Source: VAZQ01 sp035293945 (GTDB lineage: Bacteria > Pseudomonadota > Alphaproteobacteria > Rhizobiales > Xanthobacteraceae). Taken from it: DNA of 25,680 bases. A program made the translations under genes and the position numbers. Below, piece after piece: positions 1 through 7,840 of the stretch. Location of the stretch: NCBI GenBank assembly GCA_035293945.1, contig DATGLV010000007.1, forward strand, positions 1-25,680, read 5' to 3'. The notes below the pieces were generated by a model, which saw only the letters and a program-made list of their open reading frames with translations, was not told where the DNA came from and made no database searches. Each line of letters begins with the position of its first letter. Position 1 is the stretch's first letter.

Positions 1-45
1 CGATTCGCTCGCCGACTTCGAGAGCGTCAGGCCGGTCTCAACAAG

Positions 46-137
46 GTGGCCGGCTTCGATCGGAATGGGTGGCCGGCTTCCGTCGGAATCGGTGGCCGGT
101 TTGCATCGGAATCAGTGGCCGGCTTCCATCGGAATCC
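46..137. repeat. 23-bp tandem repeat, four copies (IS21-end-like)
   Basis: Four head-to-tail units with an exact 23-bp period begin at 46, 69, 92 and 115. Each reads GTGGCCGGCTTC or a close variant followed by a TCGGAAT core. From memory, similar multiple GTGGCCGG...TCGGAAT repeats lie beside istB at the ends of IS21-family elements in rhizobia, so this may be the end of such an element lying mostly outside the window. No IS21 gene is visible in the 45 bp to the left. The repeats are seen directly; the IS21 link is recollection. Confidence 0.6.
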
Positions 138-142
138 GCAGC

Positions 143-361
143 TCACGCCGTCTCGACCGTCGGCCCCGGTTCGGCTTCGTCGGCCTTCGGCTTGCGGACG
201 ACGATCTGGGCGTCGTTAAGCGGCAGATAGTCGAGCTTCAGGAAGAAGCCTTCGCCGTCGCGGTGCGGCCAGGCGGCCCCGATCGCGCGCCAGTATTTTT
301 GCTTGCCGTCCTGTGTGACGGCATAAACGCGGTGGCTGGGCAGGGTCGATGTCTTGCTCAT
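143..361 (-). CDS. Small conserved hypothetical protein of mobile-element type (72 aa)
   Basis: Short leftward gene. The ATG at 361 is chosen because AGGAG lies about 7 nt upstream; an upstream in-frame extension to 421 lacks such a site. The product starts MSKTSTLPSHRVYAV and is polar, with one hydrophobic aromatic core (KYWRAIGAAW, then GFFLKLDYLPL). It has no signal peptide or membrane segment. From memory, small proteins with a W-x2-I-G-x-AWPH pattern occur beside ardC-type genes on rhizobial plasmids and integrative elements, which fits the ardC gene at 2779-3675 on the same strand. The function is unknown. The acidic C-terminus and single compact domain would suit a small accessory or regulatory protein, but that is a guess. 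Confidence 0.7.
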   Translation of the reverse strand: MSKTSTLPSHRVYAVTQDGKQKYWRAIGAAWPHRDGEGFFLKLDYLPLNDAQIVVRKPKADEAEPGPTVETA

Positions 362-468
362 GGTCTGTCTCCTGTTCGAGTTGTGAAGCCGCGACACGCG
401 GCCTCGATGCGGTTCGGCCACGGCGGCGAGGCGACGCGGCCCTCCCCCTGCCGCAGGTCAAAAAAGCA

Positions 469-496
469 AAGCCCTCTTCGCGCAGCGAAAGGGCTT
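469..496. terminator. Intrinsic terminator-like hairpin
   Basis: AAGCCCT-C-TTCGC (469-481) pairs with GCGAA-A-GGGCTT (485-496) around a 3-nt loop, with one C/A mismatch. T-rich sequence lies on both sides: ATTTTT on the plus side, and the complement of the A-run at 460-465 on the minus side. It could therefore stop transcription either way. It lies upstream of the 143-361 gene and would insulate that gene from leftward read-through. Confidence 0.6.
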
Positions 497-537
497 CTGT
501 CATTTTTGAGGGATGGGCCGCCCTAGTCGCGAGCTGA

Positions 538-766
538 CGTAGAACCCGCATGTCTTCGAGGCCGTTGCGGCGTAGGCGACAGGAGGGGACCCGGCGAGCG
601 AGACGTGATGCCCGCCGCGTGTGGCGGGCTCGAGCGGCAAGCTTTGGCAAATGATGATCGGGGAGTTATGGGCGGCCGTAGGGTGCGGTACACTCGCCCT
701 TAAGGCCTAGACGGGCTGCCGCAAGGGTGCGCCCGAGTCCAAGGCCTGGCGAACGACGAGGCGGCC
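538..766. other. Non-coding stretch upstream of the DUF4238 gene
   Basis: No convincing gene is seen here. A 7-bp hairpin (GCCCGCC at 610-616 with GGCGGGC at 623-629) has no T-run. The promoter of the rightward DUF4238 gene should lie in this stretch or just inside its annotated 5' end, but no clear -35/-10 pair is visible. Confidence 0.4.
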
Positions 767-1837
767 TTGCAGAACGGCAGCATCAGACGGGCGATCCAGT
801 GCGAGTTCTGCAAGCATTGGTACATCATGCCATGCGAGGACAACGAACAAGAAAAGTGTCCGAACATGATATGGCTGCGGTCCCAGGAACCCGCTCCGGC
901 ACAGCAATCTATTCGACACCACTACATCCCACAATTTTATTCGAAACGCTGGAGTGGTGAGGATTTTAAGATCACGGAGTTCAGCTGTCCCTACAAGACG
1001 CTGCAAGCCAAACAAGTGTTGCCCGTTCAAACAGGGTTCGCTGACCGACTTTACGAAATGAAGGGCCTCCCGGCTGCAGCCGCGCAAAGGGTCGAAGATG
1101 AGTTCATGAAACCGATAGATTCTGATGCGGCGGTTGCCTTGCGGCTGCTCGAAACCGGAGATTCCCGTATTCATACGGAGACCAAGTACCGCTTCGCCTG
1201 GTCGCAGTTCTTAATCACCCTTATGTTCCGAACGCCAAATGACCTGATAGTGTTGGCGGAGATCTTGACAGGCGATTGGGTCAGAGATTTTCCCATGTTC
1301 GAAAATAAATATCTCGCGAGCCGAAAACCGGATGACCCGGCCACGCTGCAGGACTTCATTGACCAGAAGGATCCGGATTTTATGGCGCGGTGGACGATTG
1401 ATGACGCGCGCGCACTTATGGACCATGATGAGCTACTGCAGCTATTGAACAATCTGAGGTGGTTCGTTCTGACGACGGCACCGGACGTTCCTCAATTTCT
1501 TACATCTGATCGTCCTGTGGTCATGTCCGACATTTTGACCGCTGACGATTCCTACCTGTACTTGTCACTCGGTCCACATCGGCTATTTGTGGCTGTCACG
1601 AACGTGGCAGCCGAACAGCGCATCAAACGCTTCCCAACGGCCCAGTTGGTGGAGGAGACGAACAGGCTGATTACGCTACAAGCGGCCAAATATGTCTACG
1701 GAGCGGATAAAAAAGCGATTGAGTTCGTGGAGAAGTACTTCGGAAAGCCCGGACCGAAATCGCTCATGGAGCGGTTGAGAGATTATCGTAACGAAAAGGC
1801 GAAGGTGGGACAAAATCAAGCGGGCGGTAACGCCTGA
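767..1837 (+). CDS. DUF4238 domain-containing protein
   Basis: Recognised by the N-terminal HHYIPQFYSKRW signature near residues 49-60, the hallmark of DUF4238, and by the later TSDRPVVMSD segment typical of the same family. The family is widespread, often on mobile elements, and has no established biochemical role. The protein is soluble, with no signal peptide or membrane helix. The start is uncertain. The longest frame (356 aa) begins at 767, but family members usually start close to the HHYIPQFY motif. The ATG at 866 (323 aa) is therefore an attractive alternative, although neither start has a strong ribosome-binding site. A C-x2-C...C-x9-C pattern in the first 32 residues could be chance translation of leader DNA. 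The gene stands alone, convergent with the leftward gene at 1948-2436. Its base composition is lower in GC than its neighbours, suggesting separate acquisition. Confidence 0.8.
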   Translation: MQNGSIRRAIQCEFCKHWYIMPCEDNEQEKCPNMIWLRSQEPAPAQQSIRHHYIPQFYSKRWSGEDFKITEFSCPYKTLQAKQVLPVQTGFADRLYEMKGLPAAAAQRVEDEFMKPIDSDAAVALRLLETGDSRIHTETKYRFAWSQFLITLMFRTPNDLIVLAEILTGDWVRDFPMFENKYLASRKPDDPATLQDFIDQKDPDFMARWTIDDARALMDHDELLQLLNNLRWFVLTTAPDVPQFLTSDRPVVMSDILTADDSYLYLSLGPHRLFVAVTNVAAEQRIKRFPTAQLVEETNRLITLQAAKYVYGADKKAIEFVEKYFGKPGPKSLMERLRDYRNEKAKVGQNQAGGNA

Positions 1838-1906
1838 AATGGCTGATGGCAATTTGGAATGTCGAATCTAAGAGGGCGGTTACGCCGCGCGCGGCATTGC
1901 ACAGTC

Positions 1907-1934
1907 AGCCCCGCCGGGGGTAACCGGCGGGGCT
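1907..1934. terminator. Convergent hairpin between two genes
   Basis: AGCCCCGCCGG (1907-1917) and CCGGCGGGGCT (1924-1934) form a perfect 11-bp GC-rich stem with a 6-nt loop. It sits between the converging stops at 1837 and 1948. There is no real T-run, so it may act as a transcript-end stabiliser or a weak bidirectional terminator. Confidence 0.6.
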
Positions 1935-1947
1935 GTTGGCGAGCCGA

Positions 1948-2436
1948 TCAGCTGTGGGCGGGAGCGGGGCTTGCGTCCTTGCGGCGCCGAGACCGTGAAC
2001 GCGGTGGCCGCTTCGCCCGGCTCCCCCGAGCGGACTCGAGATCTTCGCCGCCACGGACGACGATCGCCATGACCGCTTCCGGCTTCGAGAGCAGTAACTT
2101 GCTCTGATCATTGCCCTCGAGGTCGCGCCACTTGAGACGCGTGGCATAGGGCTTGTCGGGATTGAAGGTGTCCGTGGGCGAGAACGTCTCGACTCGGAAC
2201 GCAATCGCCGGATTGACGGCGATAGCGTCCTCCGCCAGGACGCGGAAGCCGTGGGCATCCGCGAGTTCCTTTAGCGAGGTCTCGGCCAGCACCGTCTCGC
2301 GGTTGAGCAACACGACGCGGGCCTTGAACTCCTTCTCGGGTTTGAATTCCGGATTGCTCGTGGGGTCGAACGGCTCGACGAATGCGATCTGTTCGGTGGG
2401 CACAAGTCTTTTTCCGATGGTGATGACGTCCTGCAT
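1948..2436 (-). CDS. Conserved hypothetical protein of mobile-element type (162 aa)
   Basis: The ATG at 2436 is selected because GGAGG lies about 6 nt upstream; a longer frame to 2556 would ignore that site. The product (MQDVITIGKRLVPTEQIAFVEPFDP...) has a compact N-terminal part of about 120 residues rich in beta-strand-forming residues (ARVVLLNRETVLAE), then KPEAVMAIVVRGGEDLES, then a basic Arg/Lys-rich tail that could bind nucleic acid. There is no signal peptide or membrane segment. It is followed leftward by a strong hairpin. It shares strand and likely regional history with the genes at 2531-2737 and 2779-3675. No domain is recognised with confidence. Confidence 0.72.
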   Translation of the reverse strand: MQDVITIGKRLVPTEQIAFVEPFDPTSNPEFKPEKEFKARVVLLNRETVLAETSLKELADAHGFRVLAEDAIAVNPAIAFRVETFSPTDTFNPDKPYATRLKWRDLEGNDQSKLLLSKPEAVMAIVVRGGEDLESARGSRAKRPPRSRSRRRKDASPAPAHS

Positions 2437-2530
2437 GATGGCCTCCAATGACAATGGTTGATGAAGGCTCCAGGTTAGCGAGGCCGCAAGGCGGCCTCGA
2501 CAGAAACGATTGGGAATCTCCGGTATTGCG

Positions 2531-2737
2531 CTATTCGGGCAGCTGATGCGCGGCATCCCGCTTCGCGATCTCGCGGCGAAGCTCGCGTGCGATCATCAGG
2601 GTCACGCTCGCTTCGCTACCGTAGGGGCCTTTCACGACGTCTTTGCCGCCGTAGGTCCGCCAGAAGTACCAGCCCTTCATGCGGTGTTCGACCGTGAATT
2701 CCTTCAAGGCATAGACGCGCTTGACGTTCATCAGCAT
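2531..2737 (-). CDS. Small hypothetical protein in the ardC neighbourhood (68 aa)
   Basis: The protein starts MLMNVKRVYALKEF and ends at the TAG at 2531. GAGGAA lies 7 nt before the ATG at 2737; a second ATG two codons in (2731) is also possible. It contains a W-Y-F-W-R-T-Y aromatic cluster and a C-terminal helix rich in Arg and Glu. It lies 41 bp downstream of the ardC stop on the same strand, so co-transcription with ardC is likely. Small genes of this kind commonly follow antirestriction genes on conjugative elements. The function is unknown. Confidence 0.7.
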   Translation of the reverse strand: MLMNVKRVYALKEFTVEHRMKGWYFWRTYGGKDVVKGPYGSEASVTLMIARELRREIAKRDAAHQLPE

Positions 2738-2778
2738 GAGCGTGTTCCTCGGCTTCCGATGTTGTGGATGGCTGGATG

Positions 2779-3675
2779 TCAGGCGGCGGCCGCCGCGGCG
2801 GGCTTCTGCAGACCGTGCAGGAAGTCGGCCGCGCGCTGCGCATGCGAGGCGGCGCTGAAGATCGCGCGCTTGTCGTTCTTCAAGACCTTGATCCACGACG
2901 CGATGTAGTCGGCGTGGTCCTCGCGAACCTCGGGGGTCAATTCGAGGTCGGCAGAGAGGAAGGCGGCGCCGAGCTCGGCGACGAGCTCCTCCATTGCGTA
3001 ACCTTCGTCCCCGAAGCGCTTGCGCCCCAAGTCGCGGGCCAGGCGCGAGGTGTGCCGTGTCCAGTGCACGGTCTCGTGGGCGCGCACCGCGTAGTAGCTC
3101 TCGGCATCGCGGAAGAAGTCGATGCAAGGCAGGTGAATGTTATCGGTCGAGATGACGTAGCAAGGCTGGCTGCCGCCGTGCACGACGTTCGCACCGGTCG
3201 CGGCAAGAAACCGCTCGGCGCGGTCGATGCGCTCAACGGTCCCGGTGCGGGCGGCTGGCTGCGCGTGGAAATGGGCCGGCAAGCCGTCGATCTGCTCGAC
3301 ATTGAAGACGGTGTAAGCCTTCAAGAACGGGATCGCGTGTTCGGTCTCCTCGCCAGTGCCCGCGTCGGTCTCGGTGCGGATGATCTTGTCGGCGTAGACG
3401 ACGAGACTCCCTGTTTCGCCCTTGCGGACGTGGGCTTTGAGGTCGAGCGCCTGCTTGAAGGTCATCCAGATCGGCGCGGCGTATCCATTCGCGACCGAGG
3501 CTGACCACAGCATCAGGACATTGATACCCTGGTACGGCATTCCGTTCGCGCGTAGGGGGCGCGTGATGCGCCCGGCGGCGTGCTCGGCGTTCCACGGTTT
3601 GAGCCACGGCCTGACGCCGCGCTCCAATTCCGTCACGATTTGATTTGTGATCCGCTCATAAACATCGGTCCGCAT
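2779..3675 (-). CDS. ardC: ArdC-like antirestriction protein
   Basis: 298 aa from the ATG at 3675, which is preceded by GGAAGGACAGCC; an 11-codon upstream extension is less likely. The N-terminal half (about 1-130) is the ssDNA-binding ArdC N-terminal domain: VYERITNQIV, RPWLKPWN, MPYQGINVLMLW and YAAPIWMTFKQA are family signatures. The C-terminal half is a zincin-like metallopeptidase domain with an HETVH (HExxH) zinc motif near residue 200 and a downstream EELVAELGAAFL segment that supplies the third ligand region. Known ArdC proteins enter or are expressed early during conjugation and protect incoming DNA from restriction. This gene therefore marks the left part of the window as the leading region of a transmissible element or a relic of one. 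A poly-Ala tail ends the protein. Family assignment is firm; antirestriction activity is inferred. Confidence 0.93.
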   Translation of the reverse strand: MRTDVYERITNQIVTELERGVRPWLKPWNAEHAAGRITRPLRANGMPYQGINVLMLWSASVANGYAAPIWMTFKQALDLKAHVRKGETGSLVVYADKIIRTETDAGTGEETEHAIPFLKAYTVFNVEQIDGLPAHFHAQPAARTGTVERIDRAERFLAATGANVVHGGSQPCYVISTDNIHLPCIDFFRDAESYYAVRAHETVHWTRHTSRLARDLGRKRFGDEGYAMEELVAELGAAFLSADLELTPEVREDHADYIASWIKVLKNDKRAIFSAASHAQRAADFLHGLQKPAAAAAA

Positions 3676-3693
3676 TGGCTGTCCTTCCTTGCT

Positions 3694-3711
3694 CGGTTGC
3701 GCATGCAACCG
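3694..3711. promoter_or_regulatory. 18-bp palindrome just upstream of ardC
   Basis: CGGTTGCGCATGCAACCG is perfectly self-complementary and lies about 20 bp before the ardC start codon. It could be an operator or a 5'-leader hairpin controlling ardC. The palindrome is seen directly; the role is inferred. Confidence 0.55.
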
Positions 3712-3739
3712 GCTAGGCCCGCGCCAATGAGCGGGGGTT

Positions 3740-3912
3740 GGCCGTCAAGGCCGACGGCGGGGTGAGGGGGATCACCCGCCCCCATTCTTATGGGGGCCGC
3801 GCTCTTCGCGCGGGTCTGTACGGAGCGCAGCGGAGGAAGACCGGGGATACGCCCCGCCGTCGCTTGCCTTGGCCTTGACGGCCTGGGGGCCGCAGGCCCC
3901 GATTTCAATCGG
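3740..3912. repeat. Long imperfect inverted repeat enclosing nested hairpins
   Basis: The outer arms 3740-3762 and 3852-3883 pair over 23 bp (GGCCGTCAAGGCC plus GACGGCGGGG), with a 9-nt bulge at 3862-3870. Inside are GGGTGA/TCACCC (3760-3777, overlapping the end of the left arm), CCCCCAT-TCTT-ATGGGGG (3779-3796) and CCGCG/CGCGG (3797-3813). Just outside are GGGGCC-GCA-GGCCCC (3886-3900) and CCGAT/ATCGG (3899-3912). No convincing gene lies here. The position upstream of ardC suggests a transfer origin, a single-strand promoter or a structured RNA. Confidence 0.6.
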
Positions 3913-3985
3913 GCGAAATCGGCCGATGGTTCCGCAAATCTTGCGCGCGTTCGAAATGCGCAGACCGCCATCCAGAAGACATCGC

Positions 3986-4006
3986 GCGCGAGAGAGTGAT
4001 AGCGAT
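3986..4006. repeat. First-block copy of the modular repeat (copy A)
   Basis: GCGCGAGAGAGTGATAGCGAT matches the opening block of the full copies at 4945 and 8590 (GAGCGAGAGTGATAGCGAT). The rest of the element does not follow here. The matching later blocks begin after the small HTH gene, near 4470, so A and B may be one copy split by that gene. The remainder of 4007-4244 has no visible gene. Confidence 0.5.
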
Positions 4007-4244
4007 ACGCCCGAGTCCTACCGCTACATCGAGCCTGCGACTGGCATAAAATTCACAAAGAAGTTACCCGACATCTGACACCGTCGCGGGCATTGAGGTT
4101 ACGTGCGTGTGCCGCTCCGCGGAGCCGCCGGGAACGTCAGGGACGAACAGCAAAAGGAAATTGACTTCGCGACATTGCATCGCACAAAACGGGTGTTGTC
4201 GGCATGAGAGCGCCGGGAGCACACGTACCACAAAGGGGGTGTGA

Positions 4245-4466
4245 ATGGATCCGAATATAAAGAGCAATGCAGATCTGAGCCTTGCCGACGACATGCTTTC
4301 GGGCGCAGAGGAGATTGCTGAGTATCTCTTTGGTGATCGTCGGCATCGCCGAAAGGTTTACTACCTCGCCGAATGCACGAAGATCCCGATTTTTCGACTT
4401 GGATCGTCGCTCCGGGCGAGGCGTTCAGTCTTGCTGAACTGGATTGAGACACAAGAAAATGCGTAG
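4245..4466 (+). CDS. Small helix-turn-helix DNA-binding protein (73 aa)
   Basis: The ATG at 4245 follows AGGGGG with good spacing. The pattern GAEEIAEYLFGDRRHRRKVYYLAE followed by IPIFRLGSSLRARRS and a terminal LLNWIETQE matches the small winged-HTH/excisionase-like proteins common in rhizobial genomes. In those, a GAEAI...Y-x-L-x-E helix pair is followed by a G-x-x-x-x-A-R-R-S turn and a C-terminal helix. It probably binds DNA as a regulator or recombination directionality factor. No integrase or relaxase is adjacent. It lies between two parts of the modular repeat, which suggests it is inserted cargo or is functionally tied to those repeats. Confidence 0.72.
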   Translation: MDPNIKSNADLSLADDMLSGAEEIAEYLFGDRRHRRKVYYLAECTKIPIFRLGSSLRARRSVLLNWIETQENA

Positions 4467-4469
4467 CGC

Positions 4470-4633
4470 CACCGCAGGAGCGAGCGTCGCGGCTTCCTAG
4501 GTCATGACTGACACGCGAAGCGGTACCGAATGCCTCAGGACAGGTGGACAATATCGCGCGAGGGATGGAAGCCCGGAGGGCCGAGACCGTGGGCTCGGTT
4601 TACGACAGCCCGGTCGGCGTAGCCGGACGCGCC
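4470..4633. repeat. Modular non-coding repeat, copy B (3' portion)
   Basis: This shares, in order, the blocks CCGCAGGAGCGAG, ACGCGAAGCGG-ACCGAATGCCTC, CGCGAGGGAT, GGCCGAGAC and AGCCGGACGCGCC with copy C at 4945-5197; the last two blocks are also in copy D. The 5' blocks are missing and the HTH gene lies in their place. Confidence 0.65.
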
Positions 4634-4944
4634 CGTCTGAAGCCTTAGCCGAAACTTTCCAAAACCGGCCGCTCGGTGCCGGCGATCGGCGGGTGGATCA
4701 TTCGGTTGCAATTGCTTTGAGACTCACTCTAGAATCGTGTTCCGTCCGGTCAGGGAGCCTGCTTGTACGCGTCGGGCCTCGAGCGCTATTGGGTAGACCA
4801 GCGTGCTCACCCTCGCCGGAATCGATGCCTTAAGTTCCAAACAGACGAGGGTGAACTCCTCACTTTTCCGAAGCGACGACTTTTCCGAGCTACAATAACG
4901 ACGGAATCTTAGCCGCAAGCAGCCGTCCGGGAAAGAGGACATCC
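4634..4944. other. Gap without a recognisable gene
   Basis: No coding sequence is supported. TCACCCTCG (4807-4815) and CGAGGGTGA (4846-4854) form a 9-bp perfect inverted repeat with a 30-nt loop. The GC content is lower than in the flanking repeats. Confidence 0.4.
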
Positions 4945-5197
4945 CACGAGCGAGAGTGATAGCGATAGGATGGGGGCCGCTCGCGGGCGGAATGCAGCGC
5001 CGAGACTGGTTAAGAGGGCATCCGCAGGAGCGAGGCGTTACGATTGCCTGTTTAACGACTTAAACGCGAAGCGGGACCGAATGCCTCCGGCGATGCGTAC
5101 ATTATCCCGCGAGGGATCGTCACCGAATGGCCGAGGACGCAGCGCGGCTTGGTGAAGCGCAGCGAATGGAGCCCGGCCCGGTAGAGCCGGACGCGCC
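4945..5197. repeat. Modular non-coding repeat, copy C (full length)
   Basis: The ordered blocks are GAGCGAGAGTGATAGCGAT; GGCGGAATGCAGCGCCGAGAC; GGGCATCCGCAGGAGCG; GAAGCGGGACCGAATGCCTC; CGCGAGGGAT; GGCCGAGGACGC; and AGCCCGG...GGACGCGCC. The element ends four bases before the stop codon of the nitrilase-like gene (5202), so it forms that gene's 3' flank. It closely matches copy D, and its later blocks match copy B. Confidence 0.75.
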
Positions 5198-5201
5198 ATT
5201 A

Positions 5202-7736
5202 TCACTGATCGTCGTCGAGATGTAGTTCCTGCGAGAATTTTACGGTCAAATTGCAGATGGCTTCAATCTTCTCATGCAAGTTGTTCAATTGCACGCGCCA
5301 TTGCTCTCCAGAGATCGCAATCAATTCTTCTAAATCCACCTCACTCCCGCCATGCGCCGAGACATTCCTCAACCCTGAAATTTGCGAGGTCGCTTGCCTG
5401 ACGAGCCCAGGCAACGTTGCAGGGGCGTTTGGAAGAATTTTTTCATATAAATCAGAAAACCACGTTAGATATCCGCGCTCGGGTGCGCGCGGCTCCTTGA
5501 AGTATTCTGGGAACCGCTTGCGAAGAACTTCTATAAAAGTCCTTCGCGTCGTTCTTTGAGGTAATTCCAGCGCTTGAACAAGCATAACCCTTGAAAATCT
5601 TTCCAACCGCTTGCAAAGGTGCGTCCATCGCTCCGCTGCGCGATCGGCATAGTCCTCCTTCTTTCGATTATCGATAACGGGAGAATTAAAGAGGCAAATA
5701 CAACAGAAGAATTCCTGAACGTCGCGCCATATATCCTTGCGACGTTCGTGATCGGGAACGCCCTGAATGGTTCTTTCGTACTGAGTGAGCGATTCCGCCA
5801 ACCTCTCAAGAAGCTCACGATCTTCTATGGCGAAGTCCGGATCAATGGCGAAGAGAGCTCGGGGGAGGGCTTCATGATCTGCGCGTCGCATGGACTCGGC
5901 AATTCCGCGAGTGGCCGTTCTCTTTATGGCTTTAGAAGCGTCATACGTTCTAGTGCCGATTCGGACGCCTGCGCTATCGGCCCAGCCCTGAAGCATTGTG
6001 AGAAAATCGTCGGTATCGAATACATCGCATTTAAGTCGAAACAAATAGTCAAATTCATCCCCGGCAATAGAATTTGTTTCTTGATTTTTATGTTGAATAG
6101 CAAAAATATCCCGAACACTATCTAAACCCATGACGCGCAGCGCAATAAAGTCGTTCAAACGAGTTAAAGAGCCCGGCTCGGTCGAAAGAAGAACATAGGC
6201 GTCGCGGTGCTGCGTTTCTCTTCCGAGGACCGGTACGGCCTCAACTCCGAGAAAGAAGAAACGGTACTTCTCAGGGATATGTGAAAGAGAGGCCGAAGGT
6301 AGTTCCGTAGCCAACCTTACAATTTCTTGAGCCGACCCTTGCGTATGCGCCAATGGAATAATCTGCGCAACCAAGCGACCCCATGCGGCATCGTCGAGGT
6401 CGGCTACCGGCTTACCCCTAAATTTCTTGATTCCCCGCGGGTCAATCAAGATTCGTAGGTAAGGCGCCTCTTTACGAACGTCGAATGCCTCTTCAAACTC
6501 TTTGGAAAGGAGACGCGAATAGGGGAGAGCGCCTTCTTCGGATAGCCGAGGAATAGTACCTTTTGCGCTAACCGACCACTCTGCGAGTATATGCAGTGGA
6601 ACGTATCGGCGAATCAAAATATCCTCTATCCCTCTAACAAGACAAGCGGTGACGAAATCGATTTTGCCTTCGGAGAATATTTTCTCGATTTTCTGCATAG
6701 AGCGAGCGACGAAGAGCTCGATGACAATGCATTTTTCCATGGCACGAAGAAATGCTGGATGGAAAATTCCTCGCATTTTGTGAGTTGGTGCTGTCTCCAC
6801 GTAGCTTGTGAGCGCACCGTCCTCTGAGAAGAGATATCTCTCATACGATTTGATGGGGAACATAACTCGTTTATCCGGCACCTCCGTTCGTCCCGCGATG
6901 TCCCACAATGTTGCTTCAAACATCAATACGCCTTGCCGCGGCGGCGGCAATTGGGTAACTAGGTCACGCTTTTCGGGGTTGGGGCCGAACAAGGCGGTCG
7001 CTAATCGGTTTTGATCGTTGCTTGAGTTGGCCAGTAACACGAGCCTTCGTTTTCCTCGGGTCAGGCGCACGTCGAACGCGGCAGCCCCCTCGAACAGGGC
7101 TGGCTCATCATTCAGCATGACAACGATATTAATTCCCTCATGGTCCCAATCGAGTAACGAGACGCGATCAACAGCATCGCCTTGTTCTCCAGGCTGCTCT
7201 TTGAAGGGTGTTAGATAGTCGCGGCACATGAAAACGCTAATCGTCACTGGCTCTCTGCCAGTCGGCTCCCACATTAGGCGCGCAATGTTGGGTCTTTCCG
7301 AATCGCAAAGAAGGATGCCGAGCTCTTCTTGAACGGGATCGTATTTGAAGATTTGAAGCGGCCTCGCTTGGTCGGGTAGATAAATCGGACAGATGTTGTG
7401 GCGATGCGCTTCGGGCTCGAGATTGAAGTATGATCCGGCGATGATAACGCAGCGATTGCGCGTCGCGAACTCTTGGAACTTAATTTCGGCATGAGCTTCG
7501 GGCGGAAGGCTGTATTCGGAAAAGACGACTACGTCGGGTTTTTTTGCAGCGCTTGCGGAGAAAAGTTGGTCCAGGACGTGTTGGACCTCTGTTATTCGCA
7601 AATCACGGGGAACAGGATCCCATTCGCAAACATGTGAAGTCTTCATCCAGTTAAGGGCTGGCGGCCTCAACTGGACGACGGCAAATACGATGGGGCGTGG
7701 CGCATCGAAATTGATGCGCTGCAAAACGAGATTCAT
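5202..7736 (-). CDS. Nitrilase-fold protein with large C-terminal region and HEPN-like RNxxxH motif
   Basis: 844 aa. Residues about 15-300 resemble the carbon-nitrogen hydrolase (nitrilase) fold. A beta strand opens the domain (IVFAVVQLRPP). The catalytic triad appears in order: Glu74 in VVVFSEYSLP, Lys131 in IFKYDPVQEE, Cys171 in SVFMCRDYL. Further fold elements are CVIIAGSYFN and RRLVLLANSS. The remaining 540 residues are mostly predicted helical and match no domain I know. Near the end lies RNVSAH (Arg790-His795), the Rx4-6H form seen in HEPN ribonuclease domains. No signal peptide or membrane segment is visible, so it acts in the cytosol. Nitrilase domains are known partners of defence-associated reverse transcriptases, but no RT is present here. 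A hypothetical gene lies 104 bp upstream on the same strand, and a full modular repeat abuts the 3' end. A role as an infection-triggered hydrolase/RNase effector is inference. Confidence 0.8.
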   Translation of the reverse strand: MNLVLQRINFDAPRPIVFAVVQLRPPALNWMKTSHVCEWDPVPRDLRITEVQHVLDQLFSASAAKKPDVVVFSEYSLPPEAHAEIKFQEFATRNRCVIIAGSYFNLEPEAHRHNICPIYLPDQARPLQIFKYDPVQEELGILLCDSERPNIARLMWEPTGREPVTISVFMCRDYLTPFKEQPGEQGDAVDRVSLLDWDHEGINIVVMLNDEPALFEGAAAFDVRLTRGKRRLVLLANSSNDQNRLATALFGPNPEKRDLVTQLPPPRQGVLMFEATLWDIAGRTEVPDKRVMFPIKSYERYLFSEDGALTSYVETAPTHKMRGIFHPAFLRAMEKCIVIELFVARSMQKIEKIFSEGKIDFVTACLVRGIEDILIRRYVPLHILAEWSVSAKGTIPRLSEEGALPYSRLLSKEFEEAFDVRKEAPYLRILIDPRGIKKFRGKPVADLDDAAWGRLVAQIIPLAHTQGSAQEIVRLATELPSASLSHIPEKYRFFFLGVEAVPVLGRETQHRDAYVLLSTEPGSLTRLNDFIALRVMGLDSVRDIFAIQHKNQETNSIAGDEFDYLFRLKCDVFDTDDFLTMLQGWADSAGVRIGTRTYDASKAIKRTATRGIAESMRRADHEALPRALFAIDPDFAIEDRELLERLAESLTQYERTIQGVPDHERRKDIWRDVQEFFCCICLFNSPVIDNRKKEDYADRAAERWTHLCKRLERFSRVMLVQALELPQRTTRRTFIEVLRKRFPEYFKEPRAPERGYLTWFSDLYEKILPNAPATLPGLVRQATSQISGLRNVSAHGGSEVDLEELIAISGEQWRVQLNNLHEKIEAICNLTVKFSQELHLDDDQ

Positions 7737-7840
7737 TCTCGCATACCCTCGCGTCTGCGCCCTTCGCGTAAGGGCGCAGCTTAATACTTGAAGACGAGGG
7801 TAAGGCGCAACTGGAAGTTACGAGGCGAGTCCAGGAGCCG

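Noticed and set aside
46..137. CRISPR array
   Set aside because: The 23-bp period leaves no spacers of normal length, and no cas gene is present.
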